Source: Bacteroides muris (ex Afrizal et al. 2022) (GTDB taxonomy: Bacteria; Bacteroidota; Bacteroidia; Bacteroidales; Bacteroidaceae). Taken from it: a stretch of 64,000 nucleotides of DNA. Positions 1 through 8,089 of this stretch are shown here, piece by piece. Both the position numbers and the translations under genes were made by a program. The stretch's first letter is position 1. The number at the start of each line of letters is the position of its first letter. The DNA is taken from NCBI RefSeq assembly GCF_004793475.1, contig NZ_SRYZ01000012.1, positions 1 through 64,000 of the forward strand. Reading direction: 5' to 3'. The notes under the pieces are model-generated. The model was not told where the DNA came from. It searched no databases and worked only from the letters and a program-made list of their open reading frames with translations.

Positions 1-77
1 GCGTCCGGCTTATAATCCAAAATTCGATGTTTTCAAATTTTTGTCATGTACTTAAGAAAAATTTAAAAGACAATGCA

Positions 78-227
78 ATGATGCAGGAAATGAGTTTGCA
101 GGACATGAAGGATGTAAACGGTGGACTTGTAGGAGTAATTTTCGGTTTAATTATAACTGATATCATAATGAATCCCAATAGTGCATGTGAAGCTTTAAAA
201 GCCGGTTGGAATTCTTGGACAAAATAA
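78..227 (+). CDS. double-glycine-leader secreted peptide precursor 1
   Basis: A 49-residue peptide with leader MMQEMSLQDMKDVNGG followed by a 33-residue hydrophobic, Gly/Ile-rich core with one Cys. Such GG leaders are the substrates of C39-peptidase ABC exporters, and one lies 2 kb downstream. An in-frame ATG at 27 exists, but the ATGATG at 78 is preferred: it gives a leader of exactly 16 residues, the same as the next peptide, and both starts sit in an identical AATGATG context. The leader has the expected pattern of hydrophobic and acidic residues before GG. The mature product may be a bacteriocin-like or signalling peptide; the sequence alone cannot say which. Confidence 0.72.
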   Translation: MMQEMSLQDMKDVNGGLVGVIFGLIITDIIMNPNSACEALKAGWNSWTK

Positions 228-256
228 AATAAATATCAACTTTAAATTAACATACA

Positions 257-412
257 ATGATGACAGAATTATCCAACCTAGAATTACAAGAAATAAACGG
301 TGGCGAATTAAACGAACTTACAGAAGGACTTCTCTACGGTATAGCAAGGACAGCAGCCTTTTCTGTTTTCGAACTAGCAACTTTGTGCTTATTAACCTAC
401 CATAGTCTATAA
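257..412 (+). CDS. double-glycine-leader secreted peptide precursor 2
   Basis: A 51-residue peptide with leader MMTELSNLELQEINGG and a 35-residue core that is acidic at its start and hydrophobic towards the end, with one Cys. It follows peptide 1 by 29 bp on the same strand. Leader length and the Leu/Ile/Glu pattern match peptide 1, while the cores differ, as in two-component peptide bacteriocins or arrays of unrelated substrates sharing one exporter. It is too short for ordinary gene callers and is easily missed. Its mature sequence resembles no family I recognise. Cleavage after GG by the C39 domain of the exporter at 2332 is inferred. Confidence 0.72.
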   Translation: MMTELSNLELQEINGGELNELTEGLLYGIARTAAFSVFELATLCLLTYHSL

Positions 413-425
413 AAACCATGATGAA

Positions 426-453
426 ACTATCTGCATCAAATGATGCAGATAGT
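426..453. terminator. 13-bp perfect inverted repeat after peptide 2
   Basis: Positions 426-438 (ACTATCTGCATCA) are exactly complementary to 441-453, with AA at the centre. The hairpin starts 14 bp after the stop of peptide 2. It has no T-run, so it may act as an attenuator or as a 3'-end stabiliser that raises peptide mRNA over the downstream gene. If it folds in RNA, it also argues against translation starting at ATG 418. Confidence 0.5.
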
Positions 454-480
454 ATTCACCTATTAAAACCAAAAAGTTGT

Positions 481-822
481 ATGAAATTTTCACCAATATT
501 AAGTATCGCATTTACTGCAACAATCTGTTTTATTACTAATAATATAATCCAACCATATCTATTAAAATATGGCACAAATGATTACTATAGTACATCTTTT
601 ATCAGTGGATTCACATTTACCTTCTCATTCGATTCTATACTCATCTTAGTATATAAAAAGAAAATAACGAACAACAAAAAGTTGATTTCATTATTAATCC
701 CTTGTCTTCTCTTTCATTTTCCATTCTTTGAGATTTCCACAAATAACCTCATTAAATTATTAGGATGTTCAATAGCTACCATTGTAATCTTCATTTTATA
801 TAAGAAATATCCTAAATATTGA
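481..822 (+). CDS. small integral membrane protein of the peptide locus
   Basis: A 113-residue protein with about four hydrophobic segments (roughly residues 3-20, 38-56, 66-84 and 92-108 from this start), separated by short Lys/Asn-rich loops. An upstream in-frame ATG at 418 would add 21 polar residues, but that extension is made of the hairpin at 426-453, so the ATG at 481 is preferred. No family is recognised. Its place directly after two exported peptides and before the exporter suggests an immunity protein or a transport accessory, by analogy with bacteriocin loci. Base composition is much more AT-rich than in the exporter genes. Confidence 0.55.
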   Translation: MKFSPILSIAFTATICFITNNIIQPYLLKYGTNDYYSTSFISGFTFTFSFDSILILVYKKKITNNKKLISLLIPCLLFHFPFFEISTNNLIKLLGCSIATIVIFILYKKYPKY

Positions 823-1144
823 GTATTCTTCATCTCATATTATAACTCACAATACGAGAATTTAAATTATTATCATAGGATTAACAATCCTATTTACCCA
901 GAATCACTTTTTTACATTTCTAAAAATGATATTAAAATTAGGCACTAATATTAGGTATTTCTTTCTATACTTCATTATGATGATTATCACAATTCTCCAC
1001 AAAAATAGATATAAAACATTCATCTCTCAATAAACCTCAATTTTAACCTACAACTAACATTCCCCTAACATATCTTCTTCCTTTATCGGCCTACCTTTGC
1101 TCCATCAACAAGAACAAAAGTATTAACTCTTAAAGCAAGAAGAT
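823..1144. other. intergenic: hairpin and promoter before exporter genes
   Basis: This 322-bp AT-rich gap holds an inverted repeat at 875-893 (ATAGGATT, 3-base loop, AATCCTAT) that may end the peptide transcript. It also holds a Bacteroides -7 box TACCTTTG at 1092-1099, 46 bp before the HlyD start. No good -33 box is visible. A 35-codon hydrophobic ORF at 926-1033 is possible but unsupported. Confidence 0.5.
1092..1099 (+). promoter_or_regulatory. -7 promoter box for exporter operon
   Basis: TACCTTTG matches the Bacteroides sigma-ABfr -7 consensus TAnnTTTG and lies 46 bp upstream of the HlyD-family start codon, a normal leader length. It would let the exporter genes be transcribed independently of the peptide genes. 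Confidence 0.55.
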
Positions 1145-2317
1145 ATGTCACTTTTACCGAACGAATGGATAGAAAACAGCATTGAAGTCTACAACTATCA
1201 GCACACCACCAAATCACAAGCCATCTATTGGGTAGTATTGGCAGCCGTTACCGCCGCCCTCATCTCCCTCCCCTTTATCTATATAGACATCTCCGTACAA
1301 GGCAACGGAGTGATACGCCCAGTAACGGAAAAGACGGAAATCAAAGCAGCCGTCACCGAACTGGTAGATTCCGTATACGTCCGCGAAGGGCAGCAAGTAA
1401 ACAAAGGGGATATTCTGCTGCGATTCCGCACCAGCAATCCCGATTACAAGATTACTTATCAGACCAACTGCCTGAACGACTATGAAGCGCATCTGGCAGA
1501 CCTCACCTATCTGTCACGCGGAGAGGTTCCTGCAAATTTCCGTTCTCCGGTGCGCCGACAAGAGTACGCCTACTTCACCAAACGGAAAAACGAACTGGAA
1601 ACATCCCTCACTAAAGCCAAGAAGGAATACGAACGCGAAAAGATTCTGTTCAACAAAAAGCTGATTTCGGAAGAAGAATATGACAGCTACTACTTTCAAT
1701 ATCAAAGCCATCAGAATGAACTTGCCTCACTGATACAAAGCCAAATCAGTACTTGGCAAGCAGACCTGAACAGCTATCGCAACCAGTGCAACGAAATGAG
1801 CACCACACTGAAACAAGAGCAGAAGGACAAGGACATGTACATTGTACGCAGCCCGGTGGCAGGTACCGTAGACCAGTTCTCGGGCATCTACAAGGGCAGC
1901 AGCATTCAGGCAGGCCAGTCGCTTGCAGTAATCAGCCCCGACTCCACGCTGTGTACAGAAGTCTACGTAGCCCCACGAAACATAGGGTTCATGAGCATAG
2001 GCATGCCGGTGCATGTGCAAGTGGAATCTTTCAACTACAACGAGTGGGGAACTCTGCCGGGAAAGGTGAAAGACATATCATCGGACTTCCTGACCGATGC
2101 CCAAGGCAACTCCTTCTACAAGGTGAAATGTGAAATGGAGCGCGATTACCTGAAACGGAAAAACGGACGGATAGGCCGGTTGAAGAAGGGAATGACAGTC
2201 AGCGCCCATTTCATAGTGACACGCCGTTCGCTCTTCGACCTGCTATACCAGAAGATGGACGACTGGGCAAATCCGCGACAATATGAAAGCGAAAACATGA
2301 TGGCAAGAAACAATTAA
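1145..2317 (+). CDS. HlyD-family membrane fusion (adaptor) protein
   Basis: A 390-residue periplasmic adaptor of a peptide-exporting ABC system. It has a short cytoplasmic N-terminus, one membrane anchor (about residues 28-50), a lipoyl-like half-motif (about 60-100, containing VREGQQVNKGDILLRF), a Lys/Glu-rich coiled-coil hairpin (about 125-215), the second lipoyl half (VRSPVAGTVDQ) and a beta-barrel region. Members of this family link the inner-membrane exporter to a TolC-like outer-membrane channel; no TolC gene is visible in the window. The exporter gene begins 14 bp after its stop, so the two are co-transcribed. GC content is clearly higher than in the peptide genes upstream. Confidence 0.9.
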   Translation: MSLLPNEWIENSIEVYNYQHTTKSQAIYWVVLAAVTAALISLPFIYIDISVQGNGVIRPVTEKTEIKAAVTELVDSVYVREGQQVNKGDILLRFRTSNPDYKITYQTNCLNDYEAHLADLTYLSRGEVPANFRSPVRRQEYAYFTKRKNELETSLTKAKKEYEREKILFNKKLISEEEYDSYYFQYQSHQNELASLIQSQISTWQADLNSYRNQCNEMSTTLKQEQKDKDMYIVRSPVAGTVDQFSGIYKGSSIQAGQSLAVISPDSTLCTEVYVAPRNIGFMSIGMPVHVQVESFNYNEWGTLPGKVKDISSDFLTDAQGNSFYKVKCEMERDYLKRKNGRIGRLKKGMTVSAHFIVTRRSLFDLLYQKMDDWANPRQYESENMMARNN

Positions 2318-2331
2318 AAAAGGAAACAATT

Positions 2332-4500
2332 ATGAGACTCAGAAAAGGAATCAAAATCAAACAACACGACATTACGGACTGCGGGGCTGCCTGCCTCGCC
2401 TCGGTATGTGCCTACTACGGGCTGCAATTTCCCGTGGCACGCATCCGTCAATACGCCTTCACCGACCAGAAGGGAACCAATGTGCTGGGAATGATAGAAG
2501 CAGCCACCAAGCTGGGGCTGTCTGCCAAAGGCGTACGCGCCGAGTTCGATGCATTGAAGGTGGTGCCCAAGCCCGCCATTGCCCATGTCGTAGTGAAAAA
2601 GGAGCTGCAACACTTCATCGTAATCTACAAGGTGACGGACACGCACATAGTCTACATGGACCCCGGAGACGGACAGATGCACAAAATGGACCATGAGGAC
2701 TTCCTGATAGAGTGGACGGGAGTGCTCATCCTGATGGAACCGGAAGCAACCTTCAAAACCGGAAATGAGAAAACCGGCATGACGAAGAAATTCCTTTCGC
2801 TGATGGCACCGCACAAAAGCGTAATGCTGCAAGCCGTCTTCGGAGCACTTATCTACAGTATTCCGGGACTATCCACTTCCATTTACGTTGGGAAAATCAC
2901 CGACTATGTACTGGTGGACAGAAACCTGAACCTGCTCAACCTCATGGGGGTCATCATGCTCGTCCTGCTGTTGCTGCGCACGTTCATCGGCGCCATGAAA
3001 AGCATCCTTGCCCTGAAAATCGGACAAAGGATTGATGCGGCGCTGATACTGGGCTATTACAAGCACCTGCTGACACTGCCCCAGCAGTTCTTCGACACCA
3101 TGCGGGTGGGCGAAATCATATCGCGCGTGAACGATGCCGTAAAAATCCGCAACTTCATCAACAACGTATCGCTCGACCTGCTGGTCAACGTCATGATACT
3201 GCTGTTTTCCGTATGCCTGATGTTCGTCTACTCGTGGAAGCTAGCACTAATTACCCTGCTGGCCGCGCCTCTGTTCCTGGTGATATTCTACAGCTTCAAC
3301 AAGCTGAACCGCAAATACCAGCGCCACATCATGGAGAGCAGTGCCGACCTGGAGGCCCAACTGGTAGAATCTCTCAACTCCATCTCCACCATCAAGCGCT
3401 TCGGCATCGAGGAATATGCCAACCTGAAAACGGAAACGCGCTTCGTACATCTGCTGAAGAACACTTACCGCAGCATCTACGGTTCCATCATGGCGCAAGG
3501 AGGCATACAGTTCGTATCAACCGGAATCACAATCGCCATCCTGTGGCTGGGCAGTGTGCTGGTCATCGACCAGGAGTTTACGCCGGGCACGCTGATGGTA
3601 TTCTACTCGCTGGTAGGATACGTCATATCGCCCATCGGTTCACTGATTTCTTCCAACCAGACCATACAAGACGCACTGATTGCCGCCGACCGCCTTTTCC
3701 AAATCATGGACCTGGAACGCGAACAGAACGAGGAGCAGAAGATAGAACTGACCGAGGAGATGGTAGGAGACATCAGCTTTGAAAATGTCTGCTTCAGGTA
3801 TGGTTCGCGCAAGGACATCTTCTCTGCACTGAACCTGACGATAGAGAAGGGAAAGATGACAGCCATCGTGGGTGAAAGCGGTTCCGGAAAAACCACACTG
3901 ATGTCACTGCTGCAACATATCTACCCCATTCAAGGAGGACATATCCGCATCGGCAAGCATGACATCGCCGAAATAGACAACCGGAGCCTGCGCCAACGCA
4001 TCGGCACCGTGCCCCAGCACATCGAGCTTTTCTCCGGAACCATCGCCGAAAACATTGCCGTAGGCGAACTGCATCCCAAGATGATACGGATAAAGGCCTT
4101 GATGGAAATGCTCGGACTGGAAGAGTTCATCGAACGCCAGCCCAAAGGCTACCAGACCCAAATCGGTGAGCACGGCGTGAACCTCTCAGGCGGCGAACGG
4201 CAACGGATTGCCATAGCACGTGCCTTGTACAAGAATCCGGAGATTATTATTCTGGACGAAGCAACCTCTTCGCTGGACAACATAGCCGAAAATCAGGTGA
4301 AAATAGTGATGCAGGTGATGAAGGATGCAGGCAAGACAGTTATCGTCATTGCCCATAGGCTGAGCACCGTGAAGCATGCCGACCGGATTATTGTGCTGCA
4401 CAATGGTGAAGTAAAAGAGGAAGGGACACACGAGGAACTTTCGCAGAAAGACGGTTTATACCGCAAACTCTGGAAAGAACAGTTCGAAGTTCTTAAATAA
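2332..4500 (+). CDS. C39-peptidase ABC exporter of GG-leader peptides
   Basis: A 722-residue peptidase-containing ABC transporter. The N-terminal C39 peptidase (residues about 8-135) has its catalytic triad: Cys17 in DCGAACL, His94 in QHFIVIY and Asp110 in YMDPGDG. A six-helix transmembrane domain follows (about 160-450), then the nucleotide-binding domain with Walker A GESGSGKTTL, signature LSGGERQRIA, Walker B IIILDEATSSLD and the H-loop IAHRLSTV. Proteins of this type cleave the leader after Gly-Gly and export the core. With the HlyD adaptor and two GG peptides upstream it forms a self-contained export locus. Residues around the triad are intact, so it should be active. Confidence 0.93.
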   Translation: MRLRKGIKIKQHDITDCGAACLASVCAYYGLQFPVARIRQYAFTDQKGTNVLGMIEAATKLGLSAKGVRAEFDALKVVPKPAIAHVVVKKELQHFIVIYKVTDTHIVYMDPGDGQMHKMDHEDFLIEWTGVLILMEPEATFKTGNEKTGMTKKFLSLMAPHKSVMLQAVFGALIYSIPGLSTSIYVGKITDYVLVDRNLNLLNLMGVIMLVLLLLRTFIGAMKSILALKIGQRIDAALILGYYKHLLTLPQQFFDTMRVGEIISRVNDAVKIRNFINNVSLDLLVNVMILLFSVCLMFVYSWKLALITLLAAPLFLVIFYSFNKLNRKYQRHIMESSADLEAQLVESLNSISTIKRFGIEEYANLKTETRFVHLLKNTYRSIYGSIMAQGGIQFVSTGITIAILWLGSVLVIDQEFTPGTLMVFYSLVGYVISPIGSLISSNQTIQDALIAADRLFQIMDLEREQNEEQKIELTEEMVGDISFENVCFRYGSRKDIFSALNLTIEKGKMTAIVGESGSGKTTLMSLLQHIYPIQGGHIRIGKHDIAEIDNRSLRQRIGTVPQHIELFSGTIAENIAVGELHPKMIRIKALMEMLGLEEFIERQPKGYQTQIGEHGVNLSGGERQRIAIARALYKNPEIIILDEATSSLDNIAENQVKIVMQVMKDAGKTVIVIAHRLSTVKHADRIIVLHNGEVKEEGTHEELSQKDGLYRKLWKEQFEVLK

Positions 4501-4548
4501 AAACAAAAAACACAGATGGGTCCTATACTGCAAAGTTCTGCATATTTT

Positions 4549-4653
4549 TTGCAGTCGCACTGCAGAGCTGTTGCAGCACCACTGCATATGTGTTGCAGTC
4601 GCGCTGCATATATATTTGCAGTGTCACTGCAACAGCTCTGCAGTGCTACTGCA
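4549..4653. repeat. 22-bp-period array of TTGCAGT-N-CTGCA units (array 1)
   Basis: Five units start at 4549, 4571, 4593, 4616 and 4638, each about 16 bp of the form TTGCAG(T/C)..C.CTGCA. Each is an imperfect palindrome, and they are separated by 6-7 variable bases. The 22-bp period puts every palindrome on the same face of the helix. Partial copies flank the array (around 4529-4542 and 4671-4676). It fills the gap between two convergent genes. A related array lies at 62540-62700. Confidence 0.85.
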
Positions 4654-4690
4654 AAATATATACAGCAGCTTTGCAGTAACGTGATTGATT

Positions 4691-6148
4691 TCACCCGGTT
4701 ATTGTTGCCAATTCCAGCACCCCTTCCGGCAAATATCCGCTGCGTATGCGCCATTCCTGGGGATAAAGATTATTGGCACGGTTACCTATATTCTTGACAA
4801 ATCCTAGAGGTATCTGTTTGTAGGTGAGCAAGACAATGCCGCGCGGAGCAGTCTCCGAAAGGACAACAGCCTCCTTGCGCAGGTAGTTGATGGCTTGCCC
4901 GCGGCCTATCTCTTCGCGGGCAAAGGCATACGGATTCAGCGCTATACTCATGGCGAGCCCATGAGCAGGCATCCAGTCTTTTCCTTTCAACTCGGCAACA
5001 TCCACCCCGGTCTGCACGATGCGGAGTGATGAGCGCAAAGCCGACAACTCGGAGAGATATTCTTTAGGGAAAGCACTGACGTTGTTGCCATTGACGATAA
5101 ATTCATAATTGTCCGGAGCCGCAAGCCACTCACGCAGTGCCGAAAGCTGTTCTTTGGAAACACCCGGAGTTTTCGCTCCTTTTCCTTGGGGTTTTCTTCC
5201 TTTTTCCCGGGATTTCACCTGCCCGGCCCAGGTATTCCCGTCACTCACGCCCGGTTTGCGGAGAACTGCCAAAAAGAATCCTTCCCCTTTCGTCCGATGG
5301 GGCAGGAAACGATAGGCGGGAAAGTCCTCTCCCGACAATAGATTACCCGTAATATTCCAGTCAGCAGAGATTTCCAACGGCAATACTTCCGCCCCGAATT
5401 CATCCCGTATCCAACGGATGTTCTCTTCGTTTTCCTTTGTATTATAGGTACAAGTACTGTAGATGAGAATGCCTCCGGGCTTCAAGCAAGGCCAGATATC
5501 CGTAACGATGCGACGCTGGCGCTGCCAGCAGATTTCCACATTCTCCCCACTCCACTCACTTACCGCAACGGGGTCTTTACGGAACATCCCCTCACCGGAA
5601 CAGGGGACATCTGTCAATACAACATCGAAGAAATCCGTCAACGAAGAAAAATCTGCCGGATCATTATTAGTGACCACCACACCGGAATCCCCCCACTTCG
5701 TAAGATTCTCCGCCAATATCTGCGAGCGGTTGCGGATTACCTCATTGGCCACCAACAGACTACCTGCAGGCAATACGCTACGGGCATGCGTGGATTTTCC
5801 GCCGGGAGCCGCACAGAGGTCAAGCATCACCACCGGCTCTTCGCCCACATTCTGCCTCAAAGCCTGCCCCACAAACATGGACGAGGCTTCTTGCACATAG
5901 TAGCAGCCTGCATGAAACAGCGGGTCAAAAGTGAATGTCAGCCGCTTGTCCAGATAGTATCCTGCAGCAGACCAAGGGACATGCTCAAAAGAGGAGCGAA
6001 AATGACCGAATGAAGATTCGGACAACTTATCTTCATTCAGTCGTATACTGACCGGCTGCTCCCCTTCCAGGGCGGCAGCCAGCTTTTCATATTCTTCCAC
6101 ACCCAAGAGGGCGCGTGTATAATCGGTGAAAGATGAGGGTAATTCCAT
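4691..6148 (-). CDS. 16S/tRNA (cytosine-C5) methyltransferase, RsmF/NOL1-NOP2-Sun family
   Basis: A 485-residue SAM-dependent RNA m5C methyltransferase. Motif I is MLDLCAAPGGKST, motif IV TDVPCSGEGMF and motif VI YSTCTYNTKENEE; the two Cys residues in the PC and TC contexts are the family's catalytic pair. The C-terminal part (after about residue 290) carries the extra domain seen in RsmF-type enzymes, and a Lys/Gly-rich linker precedes it. A longer ORF extends to 6187, but the extra 13 residues are not family-like, so the ATG at 6148 is used. It is convergent with the exporter, with only the repeat array between. Confidence 0.88.
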   Translation of the reverse strand: MELPSSFTDYTRALLGVEEYEKLAAALEGEQPVSIRLNEDKLSESSFGHFRSSFEHVPWSAAGYYLDKRLTFTFDPLFHAGCYYVQEASSMFVGQALRQNVGEEPVVMLDLCAAPGGKSTHARSVLPAGSLLVANEVIRNRSQILAENLTKWGDSGVVVTNNDPADFSSLTDFFDVVLTDVPCSGEGMFRKDPVAVSEWSGENVEICWQRQRRIVTDIWPCLKPGGILIYSTCTYNTKENEENIRWIRDEFGAEVLPLEISADWNITGNLLSGEDFPAYRFLPHRTKGEGFFLAVLRKPGVSDGNTWAGQVKSREKGRKPQGKGAKTPGVSKEQLSALREWLAAPDNYEFIVNGNNVSAFPKEYLSELSALRSSLRIVQTGVDVAELKGKDWMPAHGLAMSIALNPYAFAREEIGRGQAINYLRKEAVVLSETAPRGIVLLTYKQIPLGFVKNIGNRANNLYPQEWRIRSGYLPEGVLELATITG

Positions 6149-6314
6149 GCTCTGAACTGTTTTTGCGAGGGCAAAGATAAAAGACAATAAGACATTTTCA
6201 TTAAAAATATCGCCTTATTTCCGGTTTTCTGAAAAAAAGATACTCTCTTTGCAACTTTATAAAGGTGACGATACGTCTAACCAACAAAGAAACAAATTAA
6301 AAAGACCATAGATT

Positions 6315-7037
6315 ATGAAACGTATCATTTTGGGATTAATACTTGCCGTGATGTTCTGCACACTGGTGCAAGGCGCAAACAGAACCGTAACAGAGAACGA
6401 CGGCCAAGGAAACAAGAAAAGAGTCATCGAATTGAGAGACACTGTCATCAATGGAGAAACCGTAACAGACACACTCAGTGTCATGACTTATGAAAACGGT
6501 GTCGACAGTAGCGACACCCCGGAAAAATGGAGAACCCACCACAGCAACGGTATCGACTGGAACGGGTTCGACCTCGGAAGCAAGACCTCGGAAACCGTGA
6601 TTGCTGTAACAGCCATCGTCTTTATATTCGGACTGCCGCTGTTCATCATATTTGTAGTATTCTTCTTCCGCTATAAAAACCGGAAAGCCAAGTACCGCCT
6701 GGCGGAACAAGCCCTGGCCAGCGGACAGCAACTACCAGAAAACTTCTTCAAAGAAGCCGCAGCAACAGACATCCGCAGCAAAGGCATCAACAACATATTC
6801 GTCGGCATCGGCCTGTTCATCTTCCTTTGGGCCATCACCGGAGAATTCGGTCTCGGATGTATCGGCCTATTGATTATGTTTACCGGTTTCGGACAATTGG
6901 TAATCTACTACACCCAGCAGAGCAAAGACAACAGTCCCTTCATCCATGTAGAGTACGACAAGAATAGCGGAAAAAGAAACGTGAAGGCGGGAAACACTGA
7001 AATCAGCTACTCCCCAAAAGACAACGAGGAAGAATGA
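6315..7037 (+). CDS. DUF6249-like membrane protein
   Basis: A 240-residue protein with a signal-type N-terminus (residues 1-20), a polar region (about 25-90), one strong membrane segment (about 95-120), a cytoplasmic linker and two further hydrophobic segments (about 155-195). It resembles the uncharacterised family found beside ECF sigma factors in Bacteroides. Its stop overlaps the sigma factor start by 4 bp (ATGA), so the two are translationally coupled. It could sense an envelope signal for the sigma factor, but it has no recognisable anti-sigma domain; that role is a guess from context. Confidence 0.6.
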   Translation: MKRIILGLILAVMFCTLVQGANRTVTENDGQGNKKRVIELRDTVINGETVTDTLSVMTYENGVDSSDTPEKWRTHHSNGIDWNGFDLGSKTSETVIAVTAIVFIFGLPLFIIFVVFFFRYKNRKAKYRLAEQALASGQQLPENFFKEAAATDIRSKGINNIFVGIGLFIFLWAITGEFGLGCIGLLIMFTGFGQLVIYYTQQSKDNSPFIHVEYDKNSGKRNVKAGNTEISYSPKDNEEE

Positions 7038-7579
7038 GCCAGATGGGGGACATTTCGTTAGTCGCACAGGTCGTGGTGTTTCACAACACCAGAGCCTTCG
7101 ACCAGTTGGTTAGGAAATACCAGTCGCCCGTGCGGCGATTCTTCCTGCACCAGACCTGCGGCGACAGCGAATTGAGTGACGACTTGGCACAAGATACATT
7201 TATCAAAGCCTATACAAACATCGCTTCGTTCAAAAATCTGTCCAGCTTCTCAACCTGGCTTTACCGTATTGCTTATAATGTTTTTTATGATTATATTCGC
7301 AGCCGGAAGGAAACGGACGATTTGGATACGTACCGGGTGGACGCTCAATACAGCACACTGCAGCAGGACGTGGGACAGCACATGGACATTTACCATGCCT
7401 TGGCCACACTGAGGGAAATGGAACGCACCTGCATCACGCTCTTCTACCTGGAAGACCAAAGCATCGAAAAGATTGCAGGTATCACCGGATGTCCGGCGGG
7501 AACGGTAAAAAGCCACCTCTCGCGGGCGAAAGACAAGATGGCTTCCTACTTAAAACAAAATGGTTATGATGGAAAATGA
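7034..7579 (+). CDS. ECF-type RNA polymerase sigma factor
   Basis: A 181-residue group-4 sigma factor with only regions 2 and 4. Region 2 (about residues 15-90) includes the core-binding and -10-recognition stretch with FSTWLYRIAYNVFYDYIRSR. Region 4 (about 115-170) holds the helix-turn-helix QSIEKIAGITGCPAGTVKSH followed by LSRAKDKM. It is coupled to the membrane protein upstream (4-bp overlap) and to a small protein downstream (20-bp overlap), forming a three-gene unit. No FecR-like anti-sigma gene is adjacent, so it is not the usual SusCD-linked type. Confidence 0.92.
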   Translation: MSQMGDISLVAQVVVFHNTRAFDQLVRKYQSPVRRFFLHQTCGDSELSDDLAQDTFIKAYTNIASFKNLSSFSTWLYRIAYNVFYDYIRSRKETDDLDTYRVDAQYSTLQQDVGQHMDIYHALATLREMERTCITLFYLEDQSIEKIAGITGCPAGTVKSHLSRAKDKMASYLKQNGYDGK

Positions 7580-7892
7580 TGATAAACTCCTGACTTCATT
7601 CTTTGCCGAACACCGGCAGGAGATAGCCGATAACGGATTCAGCCGCCGCGTTCTACGACATCTGCCCGGCCGCAGCCGTCACTTGGCACAGATATGGACA
7701 ACATTCTGCTTTACACTGACCCTCGTGCTGTTCGTCGTCCTCGACGGAGTGCAACTGATACTGGACACCTTGCGCGAAACCTTCGATACTTCCATCCGGA
7801 GCGGAGCTTCGGAACTTGACCCCAAATCGTTAATCATTGCCGGAGTGGTATTGCTCTATTTCGGTTACCGCAAGATTGCATCTATGGCATAA
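7560..7892 (+). CDS. small membrane protein downstream of ECF sigma factor
   Basis: A 110-residue protein that starts inside the end of the sigma gene. The N-terminal 35 residues are charged (ENDDKLLTSFFAEHRQEIADNGF), and two hydrophobic stretches follow (about residues 43-66 and 88-106), so it is probably an inner-membrane protein with a cytoplasmic N-terminus. That layout resembles small anti-sigma proteins, whose cytoplasmic part binds the sigma factor, but no zinc-binding or other known anti-sigma motif is visible. The tight coupling makes a regulator of the sigma factor the simplest reading. Confidence 0.65.
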   Translation: MVMMENDDKLLTSFFAEHRQEIADNGFSRRVLRHLPGRSRHLAQIWTTFCFTLTLVLFVVLDGVQLILDTLRETFDTSIRSGASELDPKSLIIAGVVLLYFGYRKIASMA

Positions 7893-7937
7893 ATATATAT
7901 CCATGCCCGGAGAAAGACAACCTCTGCTCTTCTAATA

Positions 7938-7979
7938 AAGTGGCTCTTATCTAATAAGGTAAGGGCCACGGCTTTTTCG
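7938..7979 (+). terminator. rho-independent terminator of the ECF operon
   Basis: Stem 7940-7949 (GTGGCTCTTA) pairs with 7960-7969 (TAAGGGCCAC, one G-U pair) and is followed by GGCTTTTTCG. Confidence 0.8.
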
Positions 7980-8048
7980 TTAAATGAAAGAGCCATTGGT
8001 AAGGACTAATTTTTTTTAAACGAACAAACATATATCAACAAGAAATTG

Positions 8049-8056
8049 TATCTTTG
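8049..8056 (+). promoter_or_regulatory. -7 promoter box for cardiolipin synthase
   Basis: TATCTTTG matches TAnnTTTG and lies 33 bp before the TTG start. No clear -33 box is seen. Confidence 0.55.
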
Positions 8057-8089
8057 CTCGCTCGGAAAACTAAATAAGAGGAGAAAGTT

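Noticed and set aside
926..1033. 35-codon hydrophobic ORF before the exporter
   Set aside because: No GG leader, no start context like the two peptides, and it lies in an AT-rich gap with random ORFs likely.
4549..4653. CRISPR array
   Set aside because: Units are about 16 bp and separated by 6-7 bp; there are no 30-bp-type spacers or cas genes.
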